Origin: an uncultured Oscillospiraceae bacterium
GTDB taxonomy: Bacteria > Bacillota > Clostridia > Oscillospirales > Oscillospiraceae
Length of the DNA: 63,145 nt
Reading direction: 5' to 3'
Assembly: GCA_947632005.1 (NCBI GenBank)
Contig: CANRNU010000012.1
Coordinates: 1 to 63,145 of the forward strand
In this document: piece by piece, positions 42,520 to 51,877 of the stretch
Position numbering within the stretch: position 1 is the stretch's first letter
Layout of the letters: each line of letters begins with the position of its first letter
Program-made: the position numbers and the translations under genes
The notes under the pieces: generated by a model
Seen by the model: the letters and a program-made list of their open reading frames with translations, nothing else
Told to the model about the DNA's origin: nothing
Database searches by the model: none

Positions 42520-44520
42520 TTACCAGGCATATGGATCGCTCTCGGCCAGGACGCCGGATTTGTTGGCGGCCCGCTGGCGGACCGTCAGCACCGCGCCCGG
42601 CGCCGGCGGCTCCTCCTGTTCCGCCGTGACGGTGTTCTCATCCACGAACACCGTGTCCAGCTCATCCCCGTCAACGGCGATGCGGCTCCAGGACGTGAAA
42701 TTCTCCCCTGTCAGCGTGAGGACGCCGTCCGCCCACGCCGCCTCCCGGAGTTCGATGGGCTCCAGGCCCATCTGCAGGTCCGAGGCGGTATAGGGGTTGG
42801 TCCCGCCGTAGCAGTAAAAGTTCCCGTACAGGGTATCGTACTCCAGGAGCTGCAGGCCGGTCTCATAGTCTGGGCTGCCGGCCATCTGCTGGTGGTACCG
42901 GGTGATGATGCCGCCGCCGATGCCCGCCTCCTCCAGCACTTTGGCGGAGAGCTGGTAGGCACTCAGATCCATGTCCTCCGGCTCCAGGCCCATGTTGTTC
43001 CAAATGACATACTCCGTCTGGAAGATGTCCCCGTTCTCCAACTGGTCGGAGCCGATGTCGAAGTTGGGCAGGTGGTCGCCGTACAGCACCAGCACCGCCG
43101 GCTTTCCCCGGGCCTCCAGGGCGTCCCGCAGCTCACCGATGAACGCGTCCGTCTCCTGCAGCTGGCTGAGATAATAGGCCAGGGCGTCCTGATCCTCCTC
43201 GTCGTCCGCCCAGGTGATATCCAGTTCCTCGGCCTCTGCGCTGTCCACGCCCCGCTGATACTTGCCGTGGCCCTGGACGGTGATGGCGAAGACGAAATGG
43301 GGATCGTCGGAGCTCTGGAGCGCCTTCATGATCTCCCCGGTGAGGATGCTGTCCTTGGCCCAGCCGATGGGGTTGTATTCGATGCCGTTCATGAACTCGA
43401 TGGAGGTGTATGTATCGAAGCCCAGCTGGGCCAGGACCTTGTTGCGCATATAGAAGGTGCCGGTGTTGTTGTGCACCGCGTGGGCGGTATAGCCCAGCTC
43501 CTTCAGGTCCGTGGCCACGGTCTCACAGGCCTCCTCCTGCAGGATGGTCATATAGGGGTACTCCCCCATCCCGAAAAAGTCCAGGCTCATGCCGCTGAGG
43601 ACCTCGAACTCTGTGTTGGCCGTGCCGGCCCCCACGGAGGGCACCGTGAGAAAGCCGGAGGGGTAGTTCTCCTTCAGCTCCCGGAACACCGGGATGGGGT
43701 CCTCGTCACAGGTCACGTCGTCCAGATGGTACACGTCGAAAAACGACTCCAGCTGTACCATGACGATGTCCGGCTTCACAGCCGGCACGGCGCCCTTCTC
43801 CAGGCTCTTCACCAGCCGGTCCACATCCGTCTGGGAGTAGAATTCCGGCTCGTCCACGCCCCGGTCGATGGCGCCGGTGCAAAAGCAGTACACAAAGCCG
43901 TACTGGTCATAGGCGTCGATGATGTTGGAATAGACCTCCGCCCGCTCATCCCGGCCACTGCCCAGCAACGTGGCGCCGTAGCACCCCCCTGCCAGACAGG
44001 CGCTGGCCAGTACGAAGGCCCCCGCCTTCCGATACTCCGGCTGCCGCCGCTCGCTGTGGATGAGCGCAGAGATGACCCAGCCTGCCCCCGCCACCAGCAG
44101 CGCGGCGGCCAGCACGATCATCCACGCGTCCACATACACCCCGATGATGCTCACCGCCGAGGGCAGGATGGCCAGATCCACCGCCCCCAGGGGCGTGGAG
44201 CGGAAGCAGCGCACCACCGCATTGGCCAGTCCCAGCACCAGCCACAGCAACGCGAAAAACGGCAGCAGAAATCCCCGCCGCTTGAACAGCTGGCTGGCCG
44301 CCAGGGTGGTCATGATGATGCCCGCGTTGGCCAAAAACCGCACCGGATGTACACACAGAAATACCAGTCCGTCCCATGGGGAGTGGCGGCCCAGCATCTC
44401 CAATATCAGGGCAAGGAGCAGCGCCAGCGCCACGATGAACAGCACCGGCCGGCGGTCATACCACCGGCGGAGCTGTCCCCTCAGACGCTGGAATTTGGAT
44501 GTCGCTTTCCCGTCCCGCAT
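42520..44520 (-). CDS. LTA synthase family sulfatase-fold protein
   Basis: A 666-residue protein with five N-terminal membrane helices (to about residue 190), then an extracytoplasmic alkaline-phosphatase/sulfatase domain. Catalytic and metal elements are seen: MVQLESFFD, the Thr nucleophile region GAGTANTEFEVLSG, VQGHGKY and LYGDHLP. LtaS-type enzymes polymerise glycerol phosphate from phosphatidylglycerol on the cell surface. The final 100 residues form an extra beta domain of IPT/TIG-like pattern (ELREAAWADGVLTLTGENFTSW), not present in standard LtaS. It starts 9 bases after the solute-binding-protein gene, so it may be cotranscribed with the importer. Confidence 0.88.
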   Translation of the reverse strand: MRDGKATSKFQRLRGQLRRWYDRRPVLFIVALALLLALILEMLGRHSPWDGLVFLCVHPVRFLANAGIIMTTLAASQLFKRRGFLLPFFALLWLVLGLANAVVRCFRSTPLGAVDLAILPSAVSIIGVYVDAWMIVLAAALLVAGAGWVISALIHSERRQPEYRKAGAFVLASACLAGGCYGATLLGSGRDERAEVYSNIIDAYDQYGFVYCFCTGAIDRGVDEPEFYSQTDVDRLVKSLEKGAVPAVKPDIVMVQLESFFDVYHLDDVTCDEDPIPVFRELKENYPSGFLTVPSVGAGTANTEFEVLSGMSLDFFGMGEYPYMTILQEEACETVATDLKELGYTAHAVHNNTGTFYMRNKVLAQLGFDTYTSIEFMNGIEYNPIGWAKDSILTGEIMKALQSSDDPHFVFAITVQGHGKYQRGVDSAEAEELDITWADDEEDQDALAYYLSQLQETDAFIGELRDALEARGKPAVLVLYGDHLPNFDIGSDQLENGDIFQTEYVIWNNMGLEPEDMDLSAYQLSAKVLEEAGIGGGIITRYHQQMAGSPDYETGLQLLEYDTLYGNFYCYGGTNPYTASDLQMGLEPIELREAAWADGVLTLTGENFTSWSRIAVDGDELDTVFVDENTVTAEQEEPPAPGAVLTVRQRAANKSGVLAESDPYAW

Positions 44521-44529
44521 GAACAGAGG

Positions 44530-45324
44530 TCACTCTCCCGTGATGTCAGAGCCGAAGTATTTCTCGGAGAGCTCCGACAGCGTCCCGTCCTCCCGCATGG
44601 CGGCAATGGCCTCGTTGACCGCCTCCCGGAGGCTGGCTGTCTCCTCTCCCTTGCGCATGGGGATGGCGACCAGATTGGCCTCCTCGGTGTAGGCCACGAT
44701 CTTCAAAGGCGCATCCGGCTGCTGGTTGAGGTAGTCCAGCACGGACACCTCCGCGTTCAGGGTGGCATCGGCCCGGCCGGACTGGACCATCTGCATGGTC
44801 TCCCCCAGGGAGTCCACGCCCTCGCAGGTGGCGCCGTATTGCTCCGCCAGATCCATGTAGGTGCTGCCGATGCTGTTGGAGGTGGTCTTCCCCTCCAGGT
44901 CCTCAAAGGACTCGATGTCCTCGTTGTCCTCCCGGACCACCAGGGCTGTGCGGATGTAGGCATAGGGGTCGGAGAAATCGTACTTCTCGCTGCGCTCGTC
45001 GGTCACGTCCACGCCGTTGATGACCAGATCATACCGTTTGGAGTCCATGCCGGCGAACAGACCGTCCCACTCGCCCTCCATGAACTTGGCCTCCACGCCC
45101 AGGTAGTCGGCGATATACTGCCCCACCTCTACGTCGAAGCCCACCAGCTCGTCGTCCTCGTCGTGGTAGGTCCAGGGAGCCCAGGTCCCCTCCATGGCGA
45201 TGGTGAGCACGCCCGCTTCCTGCACGGCTGCCAGAAGGTCATCCTCTTCCGCCGCAGCCGCCGGAACGGCGGCCAGTCCCAGGGCCAGGATCAGCGCCAG
45301 GGCAAAAGTGATCGTTTTTTTCAT
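44530..45324 (-). CDS. Amino-acid ABC transporter substrate-binding protein (cystine type)
   Basis: A 264-residue family-3 solute-binding protein starting at the ATG at 45324. It has a signal peptide ([13 protein letters not shown]) without a lipobox. The segments [43 protein letters not shown] and [14 protein letters not shown] closely follow the cystine-binding FliY/TcyA group, so cystine is the most likely ligand. It is the third gene of a permease-ATPase-binding-protein operon. Confidence 0.87.
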   Translation of the reverse strand: MKKTITFALALILALGLAAVPAAAAEEDDLLAAVQEAGVLTIAMEGTWAPWTYHDEDDELVGFDVEVGQYIADYLGVEAKFMEGEWDGLFAGMDSKRYDLVINGVDVTDERSEKYDFSDPYAYIRTALVVREDNEDIESFEDLEGKTTSNSIGSTYMDLAEQYGATCEGVDSLGETMQMVQSGRADATLNAEVSVLDYLNQQPDAPLKIVAYTEEANLVAIPMRKGEETASLREAVNEAIAAMREDGTLSELSEKYFGSDITGE

Positions 45325-45328
45325 CGTA

Positions 45329-46072
45329 TCAGTTTTCCTTTCTTTCCAGAGAGCGGAGGAAGGTCCGGATCCGCTCCACTTTTTGTTCCTCAAAAAAGTC
45401 CGCCGTGGGCTCGTCGGCCAGCACCTGGCCGGCGTCCATGAACAGCACCCGGTCCGATACGCTTCGGGCGAAGTGGATCTCATGGGTGACCACCACCATG
45501 GTCATGCCGTCCTCGGCCAGCTGCTGGATCACGTCCAGCACCCCGCCGATGAGCTCCGGGTCCAGGGCGGAGGTAGGCTCGTCAAAAAAGATCACATCCG
45601 GCTGTCCGGCCACGGCCCGGGCAATGGCCACCCGCTGCTGCTGGCCGCCGGAGAGCTGACTGGGCCAGGCATCCCGCTTGTCGGCAAGCCCCACCCGGGC
45701 CAGTGCCTCCATGCCCCGCTCCTCTGCCTCCGCCCTGGGCATCTTCCGGGCCGTGATGAGCCCCTCGGTGACGTTTTGCAGGGCCGTCTTGTTGGAAAAG
45801 AGGTTGAAGTTCTGGAACACGAAGGCGGTGTGGCGCCGGTAGGCGGCGATCTCCCTTCGGGAGAGGGACGGCATATCCATCCGCTTCCCCTGGAAGACCA
45901 TGGTCCCTCCGTCGGCCCGCTCCAGGAAGTTCATACACCGCAGCAGCGTGGTCTTGCCCCCGCCGGAGGGCCCCAGCACCGCCAGCACCTCTCCTTTTTC
46001 CAGGGACAGGTCCACTCCCTTAAGTATCGGGCGGCCGTCAAACGTCTTGGAAAGTCCCTGTATCTCAAGCAC
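45329..46072 (-). CDS. Amino-acid ABC transporter ATP-binding protein
   Basis: A 247-residue ATPase of the polar amino-acid uptake family: Walker [10 protein letters not shown], signature LSGGQQQR, Walker [15 protein letters not shown] and the H-loop VVTHE. The substitution of Cys by Gly in GPSGGGKTT is harmless. It overlaps the permease gene by eight bases and is followed four bases later by the cystine-type binding protein. Confidence 0.95.
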   Translation of the reverse strand: MLEIQGLSKTFDGRPILKGVDLSLEKGEVLAVLGPSGGGKTTLLRCMNFLERADGGTMVFQGKRMDMPSLSRREIAAYRRHTAFVFQNFNLFSNKTALQNVTEGLITARKMPRAEAEERGMEALARVGLADKRDAWPSQLSGGQQQRVAIARAVAGQPDVIFFDEPTSALDPELIGGVLDVIQQLAEDGMTMVVVTHEIHFARSVSDRVLFMDAGQVLADEPTADFFEEQKVERIRTFLRSLERKEN

Positions 46073-46748
46073 GGATCACGTTCCCCCCGTTCATGGCGTT
46101 CAGCTTCCGCTCCCCCAGCCGCTGCAGCCAGGTGATTACCGTGCAGAACAGCAGGTAGATCAGCGCCACCTCCGCATACAGCGCCAGGTGCTCATAGGTC
46201 CGGCCCGCCACCCGCTGGGTCTCCATGAACATCTCCGTCACGGTGATGTTCGCGGCCAGGGAGGTGTCCTTCACCATGCTGATGAGGGAGTTGGACAGGG
46301 GCGGGAAGGCCGTGCGGAAGGCCTGGGGCAGCACGATGCGCCGCATGATCTGGCTGTAGCTCATGCCCACGCAGTAGCCCGCCTCCATCTGGCCCCTGGG
46401 CACCGCCTCGATGGCCGCCCGGACCGTCTCGGCGCAGTAGGCTCCCTCGTTCAGGGCGAATACCGCCACCGCACTGGGAAACGCCGGCAGGGCAATGCCC
46501 AGGTCGGGAAGGCCGAAATACACCAAATACAGCTGGACCAGCAGGGGCGTGCCCCGGATGATCCAGATATAAAACCGCACCAGCTGCTTCAATCCCTTGA
46601 TGTCCGCGATCTGGACCATGGCGCAGGCCACCGCGATGCCCAGCGCCAGAGAAAAGGAGATCGCCGTCAGCGGGATGGTGACGGCAAGCCCCTGTCCCAG
46701 AATGCGGGGAAAGGACGATACCAAAATGTCAACGACGCGCTCGTTCAC
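46065..46748 (-). CDS. Amino-acid ABC transporter permease
   Basis: A 227-residue permease with five helices and the HisMQ-family signature: an N-terminal TIPLTAISFSLALGIAVA helix, IIRGTPLLVQLYLVYFGLP, and the EAA-like loop EAVPRGQMEAGYCVGMSYSQIMRRIVLPQ. A GTG start follows AGAGGTGAGAGC. It heads the minus-strand importer operon with the ATPase and cystine-type binding protein. Confidence 0.93.
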   Translation of the reverse strand: MNERVVDILVSSFPRILGQGLAVTIPLTAISFSLALGIAVACAMVQIADIKGLKQLVRFYIWIIRGTPLLVQLYLVYFGLPDLGIALPAFPSAVAVFALNEGAYCAETVRAAIEAVPRGQMEAGYCVGMSYSQIMRRIVLPQAFRTAFPPLSNSLISMVKDTSLAANITVTEMFMETQRVAGRTYEHLALYAEVALIYLLFCTVITWLQRLGERKLNAMNGGNVIRA

Positions 46749-46773
46749 GCTCTCACCTCTTTATAGTCGTAAT

Positions 46774-46802
46774 ATTATAACGCTGCGGCTTTACAAAATC
46801 AA
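46774..46802 (-). promoter_or_regulatory. Promoter of the cystine-type importer operon
   Basis: On the minus strand TTGATT and TATAAT are 17 bases apart, about 26 bases before the GTG start. Confidence 0.75.
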
Positions 46803-46920
46803 CCGTCCGGCAAGCTGGGCGGTTTTCACAAAAACACCCGGGAACTGTGCGCCCGGAATGGCATTTTTCCATCGGCGCCGGGCGCGGCTTCCAAGTCATG
46901 GCATATATCCAAAAAAGAGC

Positions 46921-46949
46921 TTTGCAATTTGATGGCGCTGCGGTATAAT
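46921..46949 (+). promoter_or_regulatory. Promoter of the hydrogenase-like gene
   Basis: TTTGCA and TATAAT are 17 bases apart, 54 bases before the ATG at 47004. Confidence 0.7.
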
Positions 46950-47003
46950 AGGCCCGGTAAACAGGCTGATAAAGCCTCATCCCAAGCAAACTAGGAGGAA
47001 ATC

Positions 47004-48461
47004 ATGGTTACAAACGACGCCGCCATCGGACAGCTCAAACATGATGTCGTGCAGGAGGTGTGCCGGCTGGCCTGGGAGGGCAAGCTGGACGAGGAACGGG
47101 AGCAGATCCCCTATCGGATGATCCCCGGGCCTCAGGCCACATTCCGCTGCTGCATCTACAAAGAACGGGAGATCATCCGTCAGCGGGTGCGCCTGGCCGA
47201 GGGGAAGAGCCCCACAGGTACCCGCTCCAACAACATGGTACAGGTCATCCAGGCCGCCTGCGAGGAGTGTCCCATCGCCTCCTACATCGTCACGGACAAC
47301 TGCCGCCGGTGCATGGGCCATGCCTGCCAGAACTCCTGTAACTTCGGCGCCATCAGCATCGGCCCCAACCGGGCATACATAGACCCCAACAAGTGCCGGG
47401 AGTGCGGCAAGTGCGCCCAGGCATGCCCTTACAACGCCATCGCCCACCTGGAGCGCCCCTGCAAGAAGGTCTGCCCCGCCGACGCCATCACCTACGACCA
47501 GTACGGCATCTGCAAGATCGACGAGGACAAGTGCATCCGCTGCGGCATCTGCATCCACAACTGTCCCTTCGGCGCCATCGGCACCAAGGCGTCCGTGGTG
47601 GACGTCATCCGCGACATCAAGGCCGGCAAACGGGTGGTCGCCATGCTGGCGCCCGCCACCGAGGGCCAGTTCGGCCCTGACATCACCATGCAGAGTTGGC
47701 GTACCGCCCTGAAAAAGGCCGGCTTCGCCGACATGGTGGAGGTCGGCCTGGGCGGCGACATGACCGCCGCCGCCGAGGCGGAGGAGTGGGCCCAGGCCTA
47801 CAAGGAGGGCAGGAAGATGACCACCTCCTGCTGCCCCGCCTTTGTGAACCTCATCAAGCTGCACTATCCGACGCTGGCCGAGAACATGTCCTCCACCGTG
47901 AGCCCCATGTGCGGTGTGAGCCGGTACCTGAAGCAGCAGGACCCGTCCACCGTCACGGTGTTCGTGGGTCCCTGCATCGCCAAGAAGAGCGAGATCAATC
48001 TCCACGGCATCGAGAACAACGCGGACTATGTGCTGACCTACGGGGAGATACGCTCGCTCATGTACGGCAAGGGCATCGAGCTGGAGCCGGAGCCCGTCGG
48101 AGAGCAGCAGAGCTCTGTGTTCGGCAAGCGGTTCGGAAACGGCGGAGGCGTGGCGGCGGCGGTGCTGCAGTGCTTCCGGGAGATGGGCGAGGACATAAGC
48201 CCCGAGGTGATGAAATGCAACGGCGCGGCGGAGTGCAAAAAGGCGCTGCTTTTGATGAAGGCCGGAAAGCTGCCGGCAGACTTCATCGAGGGCATGGTCT
48301 GCGAGGGCGGCTGCGTGGGCGGCCCCAGCAAGAACATGACCGTCGCCGAGGCCAGAAAATTCCGGGACGACATGATCGGCAAGGCCGATGGCCGGGGCGT
48401 GCTGGAGAACCTGAAAATGCTGGGCGCCGACCAGGTGCCCATGCACCGGATCAGCACCTGA
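47004..48461 (+). CDS. [FeFe]-hydrogenase-type iron-sulfur protein
   Basis: A 485-residue cytoplasmic iron-sulfur protein. The N-terminal half is rich in Cys with several 4Fe-4S ferredoxin motifs (CRECGKCAQACPY, CIRCGICIHNCPF, plus an upstream CRRCMGHACQNSC). The C-terminal half has the H-cluster signatures in variant form: L1 TTSCCPAF, L2 VGPCIAKKSE and L3 EGMVCEGGCVGG. These resemble the monomeric clostridial group often called group B. It probably reduces protons or oxidises H2 with ferredoxin, but the L1-L3 variations leave catalytic activity uncertain. The start follows TAGGAGGAAATC. No maturation genes (HydEFG) are in the window. Confidence 0.85.
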   Translation: MVTNDAAIGQLKHDVVQEVCRLAWEGKLDEEREQIPYRMIPGPQATFRCCIYKEREIIRQRVRLAEGKSPTGTRSNNMVQVIQAACEECPIASYIVTDNCRRCMGHACQNSCNFGAISIGPNRAYIDPNKCRECGKCAQACPYNAIAHLERPCKKVCPADAITYDQYGICKIDEDKCIRCGICIHNCPFGAIGTKASVVDVIRDIKAGKRVVAMLAPATEGQFGPDITMQSWRTALKKAGFADMVEVGLGGDMTAAAEAEEWAQAYKEGRKMTTSCCPAFVNLIKLHYPTLAENMSSTVSPMCGVSRYLKQQDPSTVTVFVGPCIAKKSEINLHGIENNADYVLTYGEIRSLMYGKGIELEPEPVGEQQSSVFGKRFGNGGGVAAAVLQCFREMGEDISPEVMKCNGAAECKKALLLMKAGKLPADFIEGMVCEGGCVGGPSKNMTVAEARKFRDDMIGKADGRGVLENLKMLGADQVPMHRIST

Positions 48462-48536
48462 GCCCCGTCCGCTCCCGCCGGTCCTGTGTGCCCGCGGGGG
48501 CGCGGACCGCATAGTATCTAGGGGCGCGCCGTGCTA

Positions 48537-48564
48537 TTGACATTCCCCGGATATGTGCTACAAT
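48537..48564 (+). promoter_or_regulatory. Promoter of the second amino-acid importer operon
   Basis: TTGACA and TACAAT are 16 bases apart, with GTGC directly before the -10. The same arrangement occurs at 50752-50779 before the binding-protein gene of this importer. Confidence 0.85.
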
Positions 48565-48616
48565 GCATTCCCATATCAAATAAAATCTCACCCTGGAAGG
48601 AGGTGCGTACAGCTTT

Positions 48617-49291
48617 ATGATCGCGAACTGGCTGGACCTGGAGTTCATGAGCGAGTACGCACCGCTGTATGTGGAGGCGGCGGGCCTGACGGTCCGCATT
48701 GCCTTTTTCGGCATCGTGTTCTCCCTGTTGCTGGGCTTTGTCTGCGCCGCGGTGCAGTATTATCATATCCCCGTGGCCCGAAAGGCCGTGGCGGTGTATA
48801 TCGAGCTGAGCCGCAACACGCCGCTGCTGGTACAGCTGTTCTTCCTCTACTTCGGTCTTCCCAAGCTGGGTGTGGTGCTGAGCTCGGAGGCCTGCGCGGT
48901 GATCGGGCTGACGTTTTTGGGCGGCAGCTACATGGCGGAGGCGTTCCGCAGCGGTCTGGAGTCGGTAGAGCGCAGTCAGATCGAGTCCGCGGCCAGTCTG
49001 GGCTTCTCCCGGTGGCTGACCATGAAGGAGGTCGTGTTTCCCCAGGCCATGGCCATGTCCGTGCCGGGACTGTGCGCCAACGTGATCTTCCTCATCAAGG
49101 AGACCTCTGTGGTGAGCATGATCGCCCTGGCAGACCTGATGTATGTGGCCAAGGACCTGATCGGCCTGTACTACGAGACGGACGAGGCCCTCATCATGCT
49201 GGTGATCGCCTATCTGGTCATATTGCTGCCCATATCCATCCTGGCGGCGCTTCTGGAGAGGAGGCTGCGGTATGCAGGATTTGGGCATTAA
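48617..49291 (+). CDS. Amino-acid ABC transporter permease (first)
   Basis: A 224-residue HisMQ-type permease with five helices and IELSRNTPLLVQLFFLYFGLP and ESVERSQIESAASLGFSRW, the loop that contacts the ATPase. The ribosome site GGAAGGAGGTGC lies 13 bases from the ATG, slightly far. It overlaps the next permease gene by 20 bases. Together they form the heterodimeric membrane part of a polar amino-acid importer. Confidence 0.92.
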   Translation: MIANWLDLEFMSEYAPLYVEAAGLTVRIAFFGIVFSLLLGFVCAAVQYYHIPVARKAVAVYIELSRNTPLLVQLFFLYFGLPKLGVVLSSEACAVIGLTFLGGSYMAEAFRSGLESVERSQIESAASLGFSRWLTMKEVVFPQAMAMSVPGLCANVIFLIKETSVVSMIALADLMYVAKDLIGLYYETDEALIMLVIAYLVILLPISILAALLERRLRYAGFGH

Positions 49292-49946
49292 CGTCCTGTT
49301 CAAGGGCATCAACTTCTGGCGTCTGCTGGGGGGCCTGTGGGTGACGATCCGCCTGAGCCTCATCTCCGTGGCCCTCAGCATCGTGCTGGGCATCGCCTTC
49401 GGCATGTTCATGACCTGGAAAAATCCGGCGGCCAGGGTGGTGAGCCGGGTGTATCTGGACACGGTGCGCATCATGCCCCAGCTGGTGCTGCTGTTCATCG
49501 TCTATTTCGGCTTCACCCGGGCCTTCGGGTGGAACCTGTCCCCGGAGCTCAGCGCCGTGATCGTGTTCACCTTCTGGGGCACGGCGGAGATGGGTGACCT
49601 GGTCCGGGGCGCGCTGGTGAGCATCCCCCGGCACCAGTACGACAGCGCCGCCGCCCTGGGCATGACGAAGATGCAGACGTTCCTCTACGTCATCGTCCCC
49701 CAGACCCTCCGCCGGCTCGTCCCGCTGGCCATCAACCTGACCACCCGGATGATCAAGACCACCAGCCTGGTGGTAGTCATCGGCATGACGGAGGTGCTGA
49801 AGGTGGGCAAACAGATCATCGACGCCAACCGGTTCGACTATCCCACCGCCGCCCTTTGGATCTACGGCGTGATATTCTTCCTGTACTTCTTCGCCTGCTG
49901 GCCCATTTCCCTGGCAGCCAGGAAGCTGGAACAGCGATGGAGGTGA
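49272..49946 (+). CDS. Amino-acid ABC transporter permease (second)
   Basis: A 224-residue HisMQ-type permease paralogous to the one it overlaps. It has GLWVTIRLSLISVALSIVLG, YLDTVRIMPQLVLLFIVYFGF and VSIPRHQYDSAAALGMTKMQTFLYVIVPQ. It completes the membrane heterodimer, with the ATPase gene starting nine bases later. Confidence 0.92.
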   Translation: MQDLGINVLFKGINFWRLLGGLWVTIRLSLISVALSIVLGIAFGMFMTWKNPAARVVSRVYLDTVRIMPQLVLLFIVYFGFTRAFGWNLSPELSAVIVFTFWGTAEMGDLVRGALVSIPRHQYDSAAALGMTKMQTFLYVIVPQTLRRLVPLAINLTTRMIKTTSLVVVIGMTEVLKVGKQIIDANRFDYPTAALWIYGVIFFLYFFACWPISLAARKLEQRWR

Positions 49947-49955
49947 TCATCCCAA

Positions 49956-50732
49956 ATGAATGACGTCATTCAGCTGCAGGTGTCCGGGCTGGTAAAGCGC
50001 TTCGGCGGCGAGACCGTCTTCGACGGCATCGACCTGGACGTACACAAGGGCGAGGTGGTCGTGGTACTGGGCCCCTCCGGCTGCGGCAAGAGCACCCTGC
50101 TGCGGTGCATGAACGGCCTGGAGACCCCGGACGCGGGGCAGGTCCTGCTGGACGGGGAGCCCATCTCCTCCACCGGGAAGAACATCACCCTCCAGCGGCA
50201 GAAGATCGGCATGGTCTTCCAGAGCTACGACCTGTTCCCCCACAAGAACATCCTGGACAATGTGATGCTGGCCCCCCTCAAGGTCCAGCACCGGCCAAAG
50301 GACCAGGTCAGGGACGAGGCGGAGCAGCTTTTGAAGCGGGTGGGCCTGTGGGAGAAGCGGGACGCCTTCCCCCGGCAGCTCTCCGGCGGCCAGAAGCAGC
50401 GGGTGGCCATCGTCCGGGCCCTCTGCATGAAGCCGGAGGTCATGCTCTTTGACGAGGTGACCGCCGCCCTGGACCCGGAGATGGTCCGGGAGGTGCTGGA
50501 CGTGATGGTGGAGCTGGCCGAGCAGGGCATGACCATGGTGATCGTCACCCATGAGATGCAGTTCGCCCGGGCCATCGCCGACCGTATCATCTTCCTGGAG
50601 GGAGGCCGGATCGTGGAGCAGGCGCCGCCCGAGCAGTTTTTCACCGCTCCCCAGACCCAGCGGGCCCGGGATTTCCTGCGCACCTTCACCTTTGAAAAAC
50701 ACCGCGGGGCCGATCCAGGGCACGTCGTGTAA
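49956..50732 (+). CDS. Amino-acid ABC transporter ATP-binding protein (second)
   Basis: A 258-residue polar amino-acid ATPase with Walker A GPSGCGKST, Q-loop MVFQSYDLFPH, signature LSGGQKQR and Walker B VMLFDEVTAALDPE. In the Walker-B-adjacent motif the usual EPTSALD reads EVTAALD. It ends before a promoter for the binding-protein gene, which may allow extra binding-protein synthesis. Confidence 0.95.
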   Translation: MNDVIQLQVSGLVKRFGGETVFDGIDLDVHKGEVVVVLGPSGCGKSTLLRCMNGLETPDAGQVLLDGEPISSTGKNITLQRQKIGMVFQSYDLFPHKNILDNVMLAPLKVQHRPKDQVRDEAEQLLKRVGLWEKRDAFPRQLSGGQKQRVAIVRALCMKPEVMLFDEVTAALDPEMVREVLDVMVELAEQGMTMVIVTHEMQFARAIADRIIFLEGGRIVEQAPPEQFFTAPQTQRARDFLRTFTFEKHRGADPGHVV

Positions 50733-50751
50733 AAAAATCTCTCCCCAGGGG

Positions 50752-50779
50752 TTGACAAGCGGAAATAACGTGCTACAAT
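50752..50779 (+). promoter_or_regulatory. Internal promoter before the binding-protein gene
   Basis: TTGACA and TACAAT are 16 bases apart, 61 bases before the ATG at 50841. A separate promoter would raise the binding protein above the membrane components. Confidence 0.85.
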
Positions 50780-50840
50780 ACGAAACATAGTAAACCCACC
50801 GGTTTGGTGGGAAAATAAATAGGAGAAAGGAAATCCCATC

Positions 50841-51674
50841 ATGAAGAAGCTCATCTCTCTCGTCCTGGCCGCCGCGCTGGTGCTGGCCCTGGGCGTCACC
50901 GCCTTTGCCGACGACGGCGCCACCTACCGCACTGTGGAGGAGATACAGGACTCCGGCAAAGTGGTCATCGGCGTGTTCAGCGACAAGGCGCCCTTTGGCT
51001 ATGTGGACGAGAACGGCGAATATCAGGGCTATGACGTGTATTTCGCCCAGCGCATCGCGGAAGACCTTGGCGTGGAGGTGGAATATGTGTCCACCGACCC
51101 GGCCAGCCGGGTGGAAAATGTGGCCACCGGCAAGGTCGATATCATCCTGGCCAACTTCACCGTCACCGAGGAGCGGGCGGAGCAGGTGGATTTCGCCCTG
51201 CCCTACATGCAGGTGATGCTGGGAGTGGTGTCCCCGGAGAACGCGCTCATCACCGACGTGGACCAGCTGGACGGCAAAGACCTGATCGTGGTGAAGGGCA
51301 CCACCGCCGAGACCTATTTTGAGAAGAACTACCCCGACGTCAACCTGGTCAAGTATGACGAGTACGCCGACGCCTACAACGCCCTGCTGGACGGCCGGGG
51401 CGACGCCTTCTCCACCGACAACACCGAAGTGCTGGCCTGGGCGCTGATGAATCCCGGCTTCGAGGTGGGCATCGACGCGCTGGGCAACGCGGACACCATC
51501 GCTCCCGCGGTGCAGAAGGGCAACGAGTCTCTGCTCAACTGGCTCAACGAGGAGATCGAGACCCTGGGCGAGGAGGAGTTCTTCCACGCCGATTATGAGC
51601 AGACGCTGGCCCCCGTTTACGGCGAGGCGGCCGATCCGGACGCGCTGGTCGTGGAGGGCGGCGTGGTCGAATAA
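50841..51674 (+). CDS. Amino-acid ABC transporter substrate-binding protein (cysteine type)
   Basis: A 277-residue family-3 binding protein with a cleavable signal peptide (ALVLALGVTAFA). The segments VIGVFSDKAPFGYVDENGEYQGYDVYFAQRIA, ERAEQVDFALPYMQVMLGVVSP and ALLDGRGDAFSTDN closely follow the cysteine-binding CjaA group of Campylobacter, so L-cysteine or a related amino acid is the likely ligand. It belongs with the permeases and ATPase upstream and is followed by a strong terminator that also ends the host-like region before the mobile element. Confidence 0.87.
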   Translation: MKKLISLVLAAALVLALGVTAFADDGATYRTVEEIQDSGKVVIGVFSDKAPFGYVDENGEYQGYDVYFAQRIAEDLGVEVEYVSTDPASRVENVATGKVDIILANFTVTEERAEQVDFALPYMQVMLGVVSPENALITDVDQLDGKDLIVVKGTTAETYFEKNYPDVNLVKYDEYADAYNALLDGRGDAFSTDNTEVLAWALMNPGFEVGIDALGNADTIAPAVQKGNESLLNWLNEEIETLGEEEFFHADYEQTLAPVYGEAADPDALVVEGGVVE

Positions 51675-51694
51675 CGAAGGTCATAGCGCAGCAC

Positions 51695-51728
51695 GCCGGT
51701 GGGCCCGCAAGGCCCACCGGCGCTTTTG
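51695..51728 (+). terminator. Terminator of the cysteine-type importer operon
   Basis: GCCGGTGGGCC and GGCCCACCGGC form an 11-bp stem with a five-base loop, followed by GCTTTTG. Confidence 0.88.
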
Positions 51729-51779
51729 TCATCCCATCATGGGGGATATGGCTGTCGAAAACAGAGAAAGAGCGCCCGA

Positions 51780-51817
51780 GGGAGACACTTCGCAAAGAAG
51801 TTGTCTCCCCCGGCTTT
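51780..51817 (+). terminator. Second hairpin near the left edge of the mobile element
   Basis: GGGAGACACTTC and GAAGTTGTCTCCC pair with one bulge and are followed by CCGGCTTTTG. It resembles the two-component terminator at 41482-41521 and lies just before the AT-richer element DNA. Confidence 0.6.
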
Positions 51818-51877
51818 TGTAATCAGCCAGAATGATTGGATTGTAGGGTAATTCAAATCATTATGGAGGATTACACA

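Noticed and set aside
51780-51817. Dispersed repeat relationship with the terminator at 41482-41521
   Set aside because: Stems are similar (GGGAGAC/GTCTCCC), but both are ordinary terminator-like hairpins and the loops differ, so convergence is sufficient explanation.
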